Source: Pseudorhizobium pelagicum (GTDB taxonomy: Bacteria; Pseudomonadota; Alphaproteobacteria; Rhizobiales; Rhizobiaceae). Taken from it: DNA of 50,682 nt. The notes under the pieces were generated by a model. That model saw only the letters and a program-made list of their open reading frames with translations, did not search any database and had not been told where the DNA came from. How positions within the stretch are numbered: position 1 is the first letter of the stretch; each line of letters begins with the position of its first letter. Shown here in pieces: positions 1 to 9,093 of this stretch. The stretch covers positions 1-50,682 of the forward strand of contig JOKI01000007.1 in assembly GCA_000722615.1 (NCBI GenBank), in the 5' to 3' direction. The position numbers were made by a program, and so were the translations under genes.

Positions 1-162
1 AGCCGACCGCTAAGCTGCTTCGCCAGATGGGGTCTGCTTGTCGCTTACGAAGCTTACAACATGTCGATCGAAACGAGTTACCGGCAGCAGAAGTCCCATC
101 GTGCCCTTCGGATCGTCAACGACCTGCAGACGGAAGCCCTAAGGAGTTGCCGACATGGCTGA
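1..162 (+). CDS. C-terminal end of an upstream phage protein (partial)
   Basis: An open frame enters from the left edge and stops with TGA at 160-162, overlapping the next gene by 8 bases. The visible tail (about 53 residues, ending RIVNDLQTEALRSCRHG) has sensible composition and the tight overlap is typical of a phage structural operon. I do not recognise the family. It could also be a chance frame, because only a short end is visible and frame 3 is open too. Confidence 0.4.
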   Translation, partial: SRPLSCFARWGLLVAYEAYNMSIETSYRQQKSHRALRIVNDLQTEALRSCRHG

Positions 163-1540
163 CCCTCAGAAATTCACCCCCGGCTATTCCTACACGGGCT
201 GGCAAACCAGCAATCCGACGAAGCCGCTGCCGGCCAGCCGGGTCGATCAGGACATGGCGGGCATTGCCACGTCGACGGATAGCCTGGTCAACGCTGTCAA
301 GGATGTGCGCCGCTCGGATGGCGCGCTGAAGAACGGCATCGTCACGGTCGACAGCCTGTCGCCCGCGGTGAAAGCCATTCTCGGGTCCAGCACGTACCTG
401 TCCACCGTGGCGACGAACATCGATGACATCATCACGGCCGCTGACAACATCGCCTCGGTGAACTCAGTCGCAGCGATCGACGATGACGTCAGCACCGTCG
501 CTGGCGTCGCTGCCAACGTGACCACTGTCGCAGGTATCTCGGCTGCCGTGTCGGACGTCGCCGCAGTCGATACGGCCGTCTCTGCCGTCGCAGCGATCGA
601 CGATGCCGTCAGTGCAGTCGCGGCCGTCGCGGCCAATGTCACGACGGTCGCCGGTATCTCCGCTGACGTCAGTACCGTTGCGGCTCTGTCGGATGACATC
701 CCGCCGCTAGCGACGCGCGTGCTACCGACCGGCGGCATCGCAGGGCAGATCCCGGTCAAGCAGTCGTCTGTGGAAGGCGACAGCGTATGGGCGAACCCGC
801 CCGGCGGTGGCGATATGCTGTCATCGATCTACGATCCGAACGACGTAGAGGCTGACGCATTCGACAGCGCCAACCATGCTTACGATAACGCCACGTCAGG
901 ACTGGCAGCAACAACAACACAGACTGCGGTCGATGAACTGGCTGCAGGGAAGCTCGACAAGACGGGCGGCAACATTGGTGACGCCGTTGCCCAGGCTGCA
1001 TTCCGCGCTGCCATCGGGATCGATCCCTGGGAGATGCAGCCAATCGGCGTCCCCGTTGCGCTCGAAGATCACATTGCGGGCGTCTTAGCTCCCCCGACAG
1101 ACAGAGAATATCGATACATCAAGCTGACGGCGGGCCTCACGGGCTCTGGGGGGTACAACGCTGGGGCGCTCACCTCTGAAAGTGTGACCGGCTCGGCTCC
1201 ACTTGTCCAGGCAACGGCGGTTATCAGTCTGGACGGCAGTCCGATCGACGGTCAGACCGTACGGCTGCTGAACACAGAAGGCCGGTTCTTGCGAGCAAGC
1301 ACGACGCCTGGTGCTGCCCAAGCCGACGCAATGCAGGGACACCGCCACAACAGACTGTCAGGAAACGGTTACGCGATGGCCGCGGATGGCGGCGGTGCGG
1401 GCTTCTCTGGCGCGGGAACCGTGACGCAGGTCGAAACCACGGGCGATCCTGTCGAAGACGCGAGCAACGGCACCGTAAGAGTGGCCAACGAGACCCGAAC
1501 GAAGAATATCGGCGTGGCCTATTACCTGAGGATAAAATGA
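155..1540 (+). CDS. Phage tail fibre / receptor-binding-type protein
   Basis: 461 residues, started by ATG behind an AAGGAG ribosome site at 141-146. The N-terminal 75 residues look like a virion-attachment part. Residues about 105-185 hold two 40-residue Ala/Val/Asp-rich repeats around ANVTTVAGIS, expected to form a fibrous trimeric shaft. The C-terminus (GHRHNRLSGNG, then VANETRTKNIGVAYYLRI) resembles the tip of tail-collar or gpH-like fibres, where the ET-R-KNI-V-YY signature is common. The gene is followed with a 4-base overlap by a tail-fibre-assembly-like gene, the usual fibre/chaperone pairing. I infer a host-binding tail fibre; the receptor cannot be read from the sequence. Confidence 0.75.
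   Translation: MADPQKFTPGYSYTGWQTSNPTKPLPASRVDQDMAGIATSTDSLVNAVKDVRRSDGALKNGIVTVDSLSPAVKAILGSSTYLSTVATNIDDIITAADNIASVNSVAAIDDDVSTVAGVAANVTTVAGISAAVSDVAAVDTAVSAVAAIDDAVSAVAAVAANVTTVAGISADVSTVAALSDDIPPLATRVLPTGGIAGQIPVKQSSVEGDSVWANPPGGGDMLSSIYDPNDVEADAFDSANHAYDNATSGLAATTTQTAVDELAAGKLDKTGGNIGDAVAQAAFRAAIGIDPWEMQPIGVPVALEDHIAGVLAPPTDREYRYIKLTAGLTGSGGYNAGALTSESVTGSAPLVQATAVISLDGSPIDGQTVRLLNTEGRFLRASTTPGAAQADAMQGHRHNRLSGNGYAMAADGGGAGFSGAGTVTQVETTGDPVEDASNGTVRVANETRTKNIGVAYYLRIK
467..706 (+). repeat. Two tandem 120-bp (40-residue) repeats inside the tail fibre
   Basis: The copies start at 467 and 587 with the identical stretch GTCGCAGCGATCGACGATG except at one base, and contain AANVTTVAGIS at the same offset. 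They diverge mainly at synonymous positions, so the protein repeat is kept while the DNA has drifted. Such repeats are usual in fibre shafts and can change length by recombination. Confidence 0.7.
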
Positions 1541-2109
1541 TGGGTTATTTTGCGTTGGAAGATGGTGTTTCCACCTCCCCGCTTGATGGTGCTCTGGAAA
1601 TTTCCGAGGCGCAGTACCACGAGGCGATGAGTGCGATCATGTCGGGTCGCCAAGTAACGATTGACGGCGGCTTTGCTGTTCGGGACAAGCAGCCCTCCGA
1701 GCATCATGATTGGGAGAATGGCGCGTGGGTGGATAAGACGCCCGAGCCGGAGCCCCGACCACTGACAGCGCTCGACGTTGATATCGAGCATGATCGCCGC
1801 GCGAACGAGGGCAAGACTTTCACCGTCGATGGCTACGGCGATATCCCGCTGGAAGGATCGCTTCGCACGCAAACGGTGCTGCTCGCCCTGAAGGACACGG
1901 CTCGCGACCTCCAGGCGGCAGAGATCACGGCTCCTGTTCTCTTCCTGACCGACCGCGACAACGGCGACCACAACCTGACGCCAGAACAGGTGATCGCTCT
2001 GGTCGATCAGGGAAAGGCGTTCATGCAGGCCCTGCACGAGGCGAAGCGGGCGCTGAAGGCCATAACGCCAATCCCGGCCGACTACACCGCCGACAGCTAC
2101 TGGCCGTAA
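1537..2109 (+). CDS. Tail fibre assembly-like protein (DUF4376-type)
   Basis: 190 residues; its ATG overlaps the fibre stop (ATGATG, stop TGA at 1538-1540), so translation is probably coupled. The N-terminal half holds a short YFALEDG segment and a Trp-containing linker (WENGAWVDKTPEPEPRP) of the kind seen in tail-fibre-assembly or baseplate accessory proteins. The C-terminal half (DIEHDRRANEGKTF, GSLRTQTVLLALKDTA, ITAPVLFLTDRDNGDHNLT, LVDQGKAFMQALHEA) matches the pattern of DUF4376 domains found in phage tail modules. I infer a fibre chaperone or tail accessory; a structural role cannot be excluded. Confidence 0.6.
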   Translation: MMGYFALEDGVSTSPLDGALEISEAQYHEAMSAIMSGRQVTIDGGFAVRDKQPSEHHDWENGAWVDKTPEPEPRPLTALDVDIEHDRRANEGKTFTVDGYGDIPLEGSLRTQTVLLALKDTARDLQAAEITAPVLFLTDRDNGDHNLTPEQVIALVDQGKAFMQALHEAKRALKAITPIPADYTADSYWP

Positions 2110-2121
2110 AGGAGCTCAATC

Positions 2122-5100
2122 ATGCCTCGCACTATAGAATTCCAAGGCCGGCGCATTGAAGTTCCGGACGCTGCCACCGACGAGCAGATCGCTGACATGC
2201 TCAGCCAACCAGTTCAGCCGGCGGCCCCCTCTGCCCCCGCTGCAGGGCGACCTTGGGAAAAGTACCGCCATCAGCCTGCCAAGGGGCCGTGGAGCAAGTA
2301 CGCCGCCCCGGCGCTGGCCGCGCCGAACGCGGAAACTCGAGAGCAGCCCACCAGCGGCCAGGGGCCGGCTGATTGGAGCGCCTTCCCCTTGGCGCCGTCG
2401 GCAGCAGGTAGCGAGTGGGATCAGTTCCCCAAGGTCGACCCCGCTCCAGAAGCAGCCCCCGCCAAGCCAACCGACCCTGAGCAGGGTTGGATGGAGGCGA
2501 TCTTCGGTGTCGCGGACCAGGGCGTGCGCGGTGTCGTCGAGGGCGTGACGAACATTGCCGGGCTGCCCCGTGCTGTCGGTGATCTCCAGGCCGCTGGAAT
2601 GGATTGGGCGCTGGACAAGGCTGGCGCTCCGGAGTGGGTGCGAGATGCTGCCGGCGCTGTCGTCTTGCCGCGCTATCTGCCCGGTGCAGAGCAGATGCAG
2701 GGCGTAGTCGATAACGCGAACAACGTGACCGCTGACGTGCTTGGCGTCGATCGGCCCCGCGCCGCGCCGGAAAACTTCGCCGAGCGCGGCGTCAACCGCA
2801 TCGGCGAGGAAGTCGGCGCCATGCTCGTTCCGGTGGCCGGTGCCGTCAACAAGGCGACGAGAGTAGGCGTGGAGGGCGCGAGGCGTATGCCTGGCGTCGT
2901 CGGACGGTACGTCGAGAGCGCCGCCGTCAATCCAACGCGGTTTGTCGGGAATGAAGTTGCTGTCGCGACTGGCGCCGGTATGGGTGCCGCAGCTGCAAAT
3001 GAAATTGCTCCGGATAGCCCGGGGTGGGATCTCGTCGGAGCGATCACTGGCGCGGGCTTCGTCGGCGCAGGCACTTCGCTCGCACGCGGTGCCCGTGACG
3101 TCGGCGCCGCCGCACTCGGAAACCCTGCCTTCGCATCTAAGGTTGTTCGCGACAACGTCACAGACACCATCATTCAGAACTCGGATGTGCTCGGTCGTCA
3201 GGTCGACCCGTCCGACCTGCGCAAGCCGATCGATACCCAGGAACTGGTCGACATGATCATGCAGCCGGCAGCCGCGGAGCGGGTCGTGCCGGGCTTCAAA
3301 GCATCGACTGCAGATCGCACCGGCGACGCAGGCCTGGCTGTTCTTGAGAACTCACGGGCGCGCGCTGCTCCTGGCGCATTCCGCTCGCGCGCTGATGCGA
3401 ACGCCCTTGCCGTCGACAATGCCGTCACGTCAATGCGGCCGGACGCATCTCCCGGTTCTGCCTATGAGGCGATTGCCGCCGAGCGGGATCGTCGACTGCT
3501 GGAAGCAATCATGGGCCGCGATGCCGCCGAGGAAGCAGCCGAGACGGCCTCTCGCAATCTTGCCCCACAGACCACGCCCACCCAGCGCGGCAGCGTCGTC
3601 CGGGAAAGCCTGACGGCTGCCCGTGACGCTGCGCGCGATCGCACTGCACAGGCCTATGAGGCAGCCGGCGTCGGTGGCAAGCAGGTTGACCCGGCGCCGC
3701 TGACGGCAGCGCTCGATCGCTCTCTGTCAGCCCTCGATCCGGTTGAACGAACGCTGATCCCGCAGTCGGTGATCGACAGCGTCGCCAACCTTGGGCGGGT
3801 GGCCGACGATGCGCCTGTTCCGACCGGCATTCTCGACGCCGGCGGCAGCCCGATCACGCGCCCGGCGCCGGGCGCGGACCCAATGCAACTGCAGACGGCA
3901 GCGAACCTCAAGACGGAGCTTCAGCGCCTGCGCGCGGCTGCCCTTGCCGATCCTCGAGCAGAGAAAGGCGGACGCAACGCGGCGCGTGTCCTCGGTCAGA
4001 TGGTCGATACGGTGGACGGCTTCATCACGGGCAACCTGGATGAGACGGAACAGGCTGCCCTCACTACCGCCCGCGGCGCCAAGTTCGATGAAGCCGAGCG
4101 CTTTACCCGGCAAGGCGACCCCGTCAGCCGGGCGCTTGCCGAATACGATGGTGGCCGTCCGAAGGTAGGCGATGACCGCGTTGCCGGCCTTTTCGTCAGC
4201 CCTCAGGCGATGGACAACCTCTTCGCACAGGCCGCAACGCCAGAAGTGCGGCGCGCCATCCGCGACGAAGTGCTCTCCCGCGGCGACACATCAAACCCGG
4301 ACCGGATCAACCGCTTCCTGGCGGACTACAGCGAGCAGATCGATCGCTTCCCGGGCTTGCGCGACGAGCTCGGCCAGGCCGCCCGCGCCCGGGCCGCTGC
4401 TGCCGACGCCGGGGCACGACAGACAGCGCTTGAGCGCGACCTGGGAACGGCGACGACGCCAGGCCGGGGCACGGTCGGCCGATACCTCCAGTACAGCCCG
4501 GCGAACTCCCGCAAGGCGATCAGGGAGGTCATTGCAGACAAGGATCCCGCCAAGGCCGCCGACGAGCTTGTTACCTTCGCAGGTAACGACCCAGACGCGA
4601 TCGACGGTCTGCGCGCCGCGTTCTGGGAGGATCTGGACGCTTCCAGCCGCTCTACGAACGCAGCGGCTGAAACCGTCAGCGGCGTGATGCCGTTCGTGCC
4701 GAAGAAGATGATCGCCTATCTGGAGGATCCCACCAAGGCGGCCGTTGCGGAGCGACTGTATCGCGACAACCCGGAGCACCTGGCGAACATCCGCCAGCTG
4801 GCCGAAGCGTTGCGCGGAGTAAATTCCGGCTCGCGGATCGGCAATGCGGTCAACCCGTCGGGCACGGCGCTCATGGGCCGCGGGCAGGCGCCGGTCACGC
4901 TGGCGGAAATCGGGTCAAAAGCCTACCAGGCGCAGATTGGCCGAGCATCGTGGGCCTATATCGGCACTTACCTCGCCGGTAAGGTCGCCCGGGGTCTCGT
5001 CAGCAAGCAGCGCGCGAAGGCGTTCGAACTGCTGCTCGACAAGTCGCTGCTCGATCCGGACGTCGCTAAGACGCTGCTGCTGGAGAACAACCCGGCGAAC

Positions 5101-5217
5101 CGTGCTGCTCTCGCCCGTCGAACGAAGGGCTGGATGGGCAACCAGGCCGCAACAGTTCTGGACATGCTCACCGAGGACGAGGAAGACGAAACCATTCGGA
5201 ACGTGATGGGTCGGTGA
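2122..5217 (+). CDS. Large phage virion protein, probably internal/DNA-ejection type
   Basis: 1031 residues with a ribosome site (AAAGGAG) just before the ATG. The first 35 residues (IEFQGRRIEVPDAATDEQIADML) are the short N-terminal motif common in large phage proteins of internal core or ejection type. Residues 40-115 are Pro/Ala-rich with Trp spacers (PWEKYR, PWSKYA, DWSAFP, EWDQFP), a repeated aromatic-acidic motif. Gly/Ala-rich hydrophobic stretches around residues 280-320 could insert into a membrane. The rest is Ala/Asp/Arg-rich helical sequence without a recognised enzyme motif; no lysozyme or transglycosylase signature is evident. It is the last phage gene on this strand before the sequence character changes. 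Confidence 0.6.
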   Translation: MPRTIEFQGRRIEVPDAATDEQIADMLSQPVQPAAPSAPAAGRPWEKYRHQPAKGPWSKYAAPALAAPNAETREQPTSGQGPADWSAFPLAPSAAGSEWDQFPKVDPAPEAAPAKPTDPEQGWMEAIFGVADQGVRGVVEGVTNIAGLPRAVGDLQAAGMDWALDKAGAPEWVRDAAGAVVLPRYLPGAEQMQGVVDNANNVTADVLGVDRPRAAPENFAERGVNRIGEEVGAMLVPVAGAVNKATRVGVEGARRMPGVVGRYVESAAVNPTRFVGNEVAVATGAGMGAAAANEIAPDSPGWDLVGAITGAGFVGAGTSLARGARDVGAAALGNPAFASKVVRDNVTDTIIQNSDVLGRQVDPSDLRKPIDTQELVDMIMQPAAAERVVPGFKASTADRTGDAGLAVLENSRARAAPGAFRSRADANALAVDNAVTSMRPDASPGSAYEAIAAERDRRLLEAIMGRDAAEEAAETASRNLAPQTTPTQRGSVVRESLTAARDAARDRTAQAYEAAGVGGKQVDPAPLTAALDRSLSALDPVERTLIPQSVIDSVANLGRVADDAPVPTGILDAGGSPITRPAPGADPMQLQTAANLKTELQRLRAAALADPRAEKGGRNAARVLGQMVDTVDGFITGNLDETEQAALTTARGAKFDEAERFTRQGDPVSRALAEYDGGRPKVGDDRVAGLFVSPQAMDNLFAQAATPEVRRAIRDEVLSRGDTSNPDRINRFLADYSEQIDRFPGLRDELGQAARARAAAADAGARQTALERDLGTATTPGRGTVGRYLQYSPANSRKAIREVIADKDPAKAADELVTFAGNDPDAIDGLRAAFWEDLDASSRSTNAAAETVSGVMPFVPKKMIAYLEDPTKAAVAERLYRDNPEHLANIRQLAEALRGVNSGSRIGNAVNPSGTALMGRGQAPVTLAEIGSKAYQAQIGRASWAYIGTYLAGKVARGLVSKQRAKAFELLLDKSLLDPDVAKTLLLENNPANRAALARRTKGWMGNQAATVLDMLTEDEEDETIRNVMGR

Positions 5218-5278
5218 TCCGCGCGGCCCGCCAAAGTAAAAGAGGTGCCGTAGAAAGGGTGGACGGATTCTTACTTGT

Positions 5279-6733
5279 TTACCAGTGTCTTCCTTGAGTG
5301 GAAGAGGTATGGGGCCCTGATGTGCGCCAGACCATCTGGAACTCATTATTTTCGCCTACAGTTCCTATAATTAGCTCGTTCAATCGTAACAGTTCACGCT
5401 CCATCTCTAGTATGTCTGCATCTACTTTTGTATTCATCCTCGCGAGATTGTGATCGATGGTCGCCGAATCTTTATAGCTCCTCACAACAAGAGCAACCCC
5501 CACAAGCGAATTTGGAAATTCTTCAAGTTTGTTTTGTCTATATTGTAGAATTCGATACCTAGTATTTTTGCGCAGCGCATACTCAATCGAAGGTATTGAT
5601 AATACGAGATAATATACAATGCCCAAAGGTGAGTCTACCATCACTTCATGGGGTTGGATCCCAAGATATGCGTCTCCTCTGTGTTCCTGGAGCCATACTC
5701 GAAACGCGTTTGCGGCGCTTATCGCGTCACCTTTAGCAGAGCGATTGATCGGCTCAAGTCCCTGGGCCCACTCCGTTTCTCTTGCTTGTTCAAATTGGGT
5801 CATTTCCTGAAACGAGCGCCGCTCGAGATCCTTGATCTCCTCCACGGATTCATTCGTGACGTTCTCGAGAGTGTATTTCGGCGAATGCTCAAGGAAGCTC
5901 GCAAGTTTGTACATCCAAAATATGTTTACCTGGGTTTCGCCCATTAATTCATGTGTCAGTTCTTGGTGAGGGCCAATTACCCTGCGGTGGTCCTCCTTCC
6001 ACCACCAATCTAGCTTCTGATCGCTGGTGACGAATAATACTGCCTTGGCGCCCGTGTCTTTGATGTGCGCAATGGTTTGGCGCCACAATATCAGGTCACC
6101 AAATCTGCTTTCATACCGGAGGCCTTTATGTATGAAAAAATCGTCTGCCTTATCCTTCGCGTCGGCAAAACCTGGTGGGATTTTTAGCTCATAGCGGGCA
6201 TCGCCATCTCGGCAAAGTGCATCAAGCTCTGTCTGAGTTGCCGGGGGGTTCCCTATGCGGCCACCAAAGATCTGAGAGAGCCTATCGCGAATGGAGTCCT
6301 GAGTTGAGATATTCGGTTCCGACTCTAATGCGGCATCGATCAAAGCCTTGATCGCTGAACAAGCACTTTCCAGGTTTTCTAGTGCCGCTGATGGATCGGC
6401 TCCGACACTCAGTTGCTCCAGTTGCAGGGCTTCAACAACGGATTTGAGTTCGGCGGGTGAGCCCTCAACCTTCTTCAGAGCCTCAAGAAGAGGCTTTCGT
6501 TTACCCGTAATTGCCTTGAACCTGTTCCGCTGAAATTCCAATCCGACATGGTGCGGTATCCAAAGTCGCTCTTGGAAAAACTCTAGGGCTTTGAATAGTT
6601 CTTCACGAGCCGTTGGGGGAAGACGATAGAGATCGAGAAGAGCGTTCGTGTCTAGAATTATGACCGCCTCCTTCCAGAGACGGTCAAATTCTGCTTCAGT
6701 AGGGGTGTAGAAGCCGGGAAACGAGGTGCGCAT
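5279..6733 (-). CDS. PIN-like domain nuclease (PIN_8/DUF4935-type)
   Basis: 484 residues, opposite in strand to the phage genes and more AT-rich than anything around it. The N-terminus has the PIN entry motif VIILDTNALLDLY (Asp28); Glu66 in GLEFQRNRF, Asp213 in RFGDLILW and Asp238 in FVTSDQKLDWWW complete the acidic quartet expected for a metal-dependent RNase. Residues 85-195 form a helical insert and residues 270-484 a C-terminal region I do not recognise. Stand-alone PIN_8 proteins sit in accessory loci and are suspected of defence or toxin-like roles; no antitoxin partner lies beside it. The position after phage structural genes suggests a cargo (moron) gene, which is inference. Confidence 0.7.
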   Translation of the reverse strand: MRTSFPGFYTPTEAEFDRLWKEAVIILDTNALLDLYRLPPTAREELFKALEFFQERLWIPHHVGLEFQRNRFKAITGKRKPLLEALKKVEGSPAELKSVVEALQLEQLSVGADPSAALENLESACSAIKALIDAALESEPNISTQDSIRDRLSQIFGGRIGNPPATQTELDALCRDGDARYELKIPPGFADAKDKADDFFIHKGLRYESRFGDLILWRQTIAHIKDTGAKAVLFVTSDQKLDWWWKEDHRRVIGPHQELTHELMGETQVNIFWMYKLASFLEHSPKYTLENVTNESVEEIKDLERRSFQEMTQFEQARETEWAQGLEPINRSAKGDAISAANAFRVWLQEHRGDAYLGIQPHEVMVDSPLGIVYYLVLSIPSIEYALRKNTRYRILQYRQNKLEEFPNSLVGVALVVRSYKDSATIDHNLARMNTKVDADILEMERELLRLNELIIGTVGENNEFQMVWRTSGPHTSSTQGRHW

Positions 6734-7023
6734 GTGTGGTTCCTGACAGAACTGAGTAGCGCAGTACTAATCAGCTGCGGCGCTATTTCTAGCAAGGTTC
6801 TACCGGATGCAGCTAACGGATGTGTTAAGTCGCAGTTCAAGATGTTGCCCGGTTACGGAGAACGGCAAGCGGGCGTCGCCTGGACGAGAAAACGGACAAG
6901 CTCCTAGAGGTTGAGCGGCCGCCGGTTTGGACCCAGTGCCTTTAAGGTAACCAAGTTCTTAACGCGGGCTGGACTCTTCCGCAGGTTGTGTGACTATCCG
7001 CTCGGGTAAACCGGGGGATCAGA
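6734..7023. other. Intergenic region between PIN gene and lipoprotein gene
   Basis: 290 bases between two divergent genes, presumably holding both promoters. I see no convincing conserved promoter, hairpin terminator or RNA gene. GC rises from left to right, marking the edge of the AT-rich PIN gene. Confidence 0.4.
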
Positions 7024-7467
7024 ATGAACATGATGATGGGGTCGCGGCTGGGAGTTGCCGCCTTGATCGCGCTTGCGCTTTCCAGCTGCACGACAACGAC
7101 ACAGGCGAGCTTCGAGAAAAATCCGAAAGGCGTGCCGAAAGTCAGCCTTTGCCGGACCTACCTCGAGAGCCGTGATCCGGTTTTCCAGCAGCAAATCGTC
7201 GAAGAGCTCGCCCGCCGCGGCATCACTCCTTACGAATGTCCTCTGATGGTGCAGAGACAGAACCAGGCTGGGGCTGTTCTGGCGGCCGTCGCGATCGGTG
7301 GCGCTGCCGTTGCCTACTGCGCTAACCACAACTGCGGCGGCTCAGGCGGCTACTACCAGCCACCGGCGGCCTACCCGGGCAATTGCCAGTACAACCACCA
7401 ACGTGCTGCTGATGGCAGCCGATGTGGCGACCGCAGTGCCGCGTCCAGGCCGGGTGGATGGAACTAG
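7024..7467 (+). CDS. Small lipoprotein with cysteine-rich tail
   Basis: 147 residues. Residues 1-21 are a signal peptide ending in the lipobox LSSC, so the protein should be lipidated and exported. A second hydrophobic stretch (AGAVLAAVAIGGAAVAYCA, about 80-98) precedes a Gly/Tyr/Pro-rich tail and the end motif YNHQRAADGSRCGDRSAASRPGGW. Similar endings occur in small secreted proteins of rhizobia as far as I recall. A GGGGGA ribosome site precedes the start. It converges with the next minus-strand gene, overlapping by 4 bases. A phage lysis (spanin-like) role is possible but nothing specific supports it. Confidence 0.6.
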   Translation: MNMMMGSRLGVAALIALALSSCTTTTQASFEKNPKGVPKVSLCRTYLESRDPVFQQQIVEELARRGITPYECPLMVQRQNQAGAVLAAVAIGGAAVAYCANHNCGGSGGYYQPPAAYPGNCQYNHQRAADGSRCGDRSAASRPGGWN

Positions 7468-7742
7468 TCCACCCGGTTTCTCAGCGCCTGCCCAATTTCA
7501 GCCAGTGTTCCAAGTGCGATGAAAAAGACAGCGTAGTAGACCGTCTTGTCGATCATCTGTCCAAGCGACTTTGATCCCGAGTACCGTCTGACCTCTGCCG
7601 GAACATTGTCGCTGAAAGCGATAGAAATGATCAATGCCGTTTGGATGATGCAAAAGGCCATACCAAGGTTGGCAGCGAATTTTGCGCGCGAGTGAAAAAC
7701 ATCATGCTTCCTATATGCCCTGCGCCAAACTTCTGGCCGCAC
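7464..7742 (-). CDS. Small two-helix membrane protein, unknown function
   Basis: 92 residues from a GTG start. Two hydrophobic segments are visible, FAANLGMAFCIIQTALIISIAF (about 22-43) and VYYAVFFIALGTLAEIG (about 68-84), with basic residues at the N-terminus. No family is recognised. A holin-like role near a prophage is conceivable, but size and topology are the only argument. Real-gene status is moderately likely because the reading frame fits two clear membrane segments. Confidence 0.45.
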   Translation of the reverse strand: MRPEVWRRAYRKHDVFHSRAKFAANLGMAFCIIQTALIISIAFSDNVPAEVRRYSGSKSLGQMIDKTVYYAVFFIALGTLAEIGQALRNRVD

Positions 7743-7878
7743 AACCTTCGTTGTTGCGGGATAAGCGCTCCCTCTTGGAGGGGCTTAGCACGGCGAACCT
7801 TGCGCAACGCGTTCGCCCTCAGCAGGGGCGAAGTTGAATTTCATGGTGCCCAAGCCATCGGTGCAGCAGTAGACGGCC

Positions 7879-8634
7879 TTAGAGAAGTAGCGGCTCCTCT
7901 AGATCTGGTTCTTCCTGAGCGGCGCGCGGCGGCAATTTGATGAGATCATTGTCCGCGAGGGGGCGCTGCAGCGCTTTCGCTCCGCTCCACGGCGCCGTCA
8001 GCCACGTCTCCACCTCGTCCTGGCCGCGCAGGATCGCCGGCATCGCCTTCGGGTGGATCGGCGCCACGACCCCGTTCGGCTCGGTTGTGAGGAAGGCGAA
8101 CAGGTCACAGGTGATCATTCCTTCCTTGATCTTCCGCACGCTCTGCCAGTTCGGCACCCACAGCCCGGCGAAGAACATCAGCGGCTCGCTTTCGTCGCGG
8201 GCGAACCAGGCATTTGGTGTGCGGCCGCCCTCGACCTTGCTGGCCGGATCCGGCTCGGCGAAGCGGGTGAACGGCACAACGCACCGGTTCTCGATCCCGG
8301 TCCAGCGCAGCCAATGCTTGCTCGAGGTGTTGCGAATATTGGTGGTGCCGCCATCCGGCTCCATCTTCAGGAGCTCCTGGAAGTCTACGTCCTTGCCCTT
8401 TGCCCGCAGCTTGTCGGCCCGCTTCGTCGCCGCCTGATAGATTGCCTGCTGCGAGCTTGGCATTCCCCATCGAACTCGCGTCAGCTCCCGCCCGCCGTCG
8501 ATGTTGCGCACGATCGGCGCCATCTGATCGGGATAGATGTCCAGCGAAGGCTCAAGGTTGCCCAGCCGGTCGAAAGCTTTTGTGACCGCGCGGATGGCCT
8601 CCTGGTTGGTGGTGACGTTGTAGAGATTGCACAT
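7879..8634 (-). CDS. SOS response-associated peptidase family (SRAP, YedK/HMCES-like)
   Basis: 251 residues. SRAP proteins attach covalently to abasic sites in single-stranded DNA through the N-terminal cysteine freed by removal of Met1. Here the start is MCNLYN (Cys2), followed by the Asn/Arg motif TTNIRNTS (about 97-104), the catalytic glutamate in RFAEPD (Glu127) and the histidine in PIHPKAMPAIL (His194), so the active site is complete. An insertion around residues 70-95 lengthens the usual core slightly. It is the last gene of a three-gene minus-strand operon, one codon from the preceding gene, whose promoter region carries a LexA box at 9379-9393. Damage induction is therefore expected. 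Confidence 0.9.
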   Translation of the reverse strand: MCNLYNVTTNQEAIRAVTKAFDRLGNLEPSLDIYPDQMAPIVRNIDGGRELTRVRWGMPSSQQAIYQAATKRADKLRAKGKDVDFQELLKMEPDGGTTNIRNTSSKHWLRWTGIENRCVVPFTRFAEPDPASKVEGGRTPNAWFARDESEPLMFFAGLWVPNWQSVRKIKEGMITCDLFAFLTTEPNGVVAPIHPKAMPAILRGQDEVETWLTAPWSGAKALQRPLADNDLIKLPPRAAQEEPDLEEPLLL

Positions 8635-9090
8635 CTATATCTCGTCCTCGTACCGGCTGTGGCTGATGCTGTGGGCGCCGCCGACAGGCCCATTCGCGCC
8701 GGCGGGCTCGCTGACGATCCGCCGCTTCGTCACAACGAACTTCCGCATCAGCGCCCTGACAATGTCGCGAGCGGCCTCATCGCGAGCCGCGTCCCATTCC
8801 GCCTTGTCGGTCCAGCGCCGGGCGTCCTCGTCGCCGATATCAAACAATGCCGTGAAGACGGTCAAGTAGATATCGGCCCGACCGGCCGGCTCAAAGTTTC
8901 CGAAATCCCAGCGGAAAGAGAATGGAGGAAGTGCTTCGTATACGATGCGCCTGGCGATGGTGTGGGAAAGCTGCGTCTCGCGCCTTCTCAATCGGCCGGT
9001 GCCGGCGAAACCGTTGAGAGTTGGCCGGTCCAGGCACGAGATCCGGTGCCGGATCGCCGCCTTCAGTGCCTTGGCGATGTCCTCAGGCAT
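8635..9090 (-). CDS. Hypothetical protein, middle gene of the SRAP operon
   Basis: 151 residues, ending directly before the SRAP start codon and beginning 3 bases after the stop of the preceding small gene, so the three are co-transcribed. The sequence is mixed alpha/beta with many Arg and Asp residues (RRRETQLSHTIARRIVYEALPPF, DIYLTVFTALFDIGDEDARRW) and no membrane segment or signal peptide. I do not recognise a domain. The context suggests a role in DNA damage or phage-related biology. Confidence 0.6.
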   Translation of the reverse strand: MPEDIAKALKAAIRHRISCLDRPTLNGFAGTGRLRRRETQLSHTIARRIVYEALPPFSFRWDFGNFEPAGRADIYLTVFTALFDIGDEDARRWTDKAEWDAARDEAARDIVRALMRKFVVTKRRIVSEPAGANGPVGGAHSISHSRYEDEI

Positions 9091-9093
9091 GGA

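Noticed and set aside
7811..7832. TTCGCCC/GGGCGAA hairpin near the end of the SRAP gene
   Set aside because: Short stem without a T-run on the minus strand; too weak to call a terminator.
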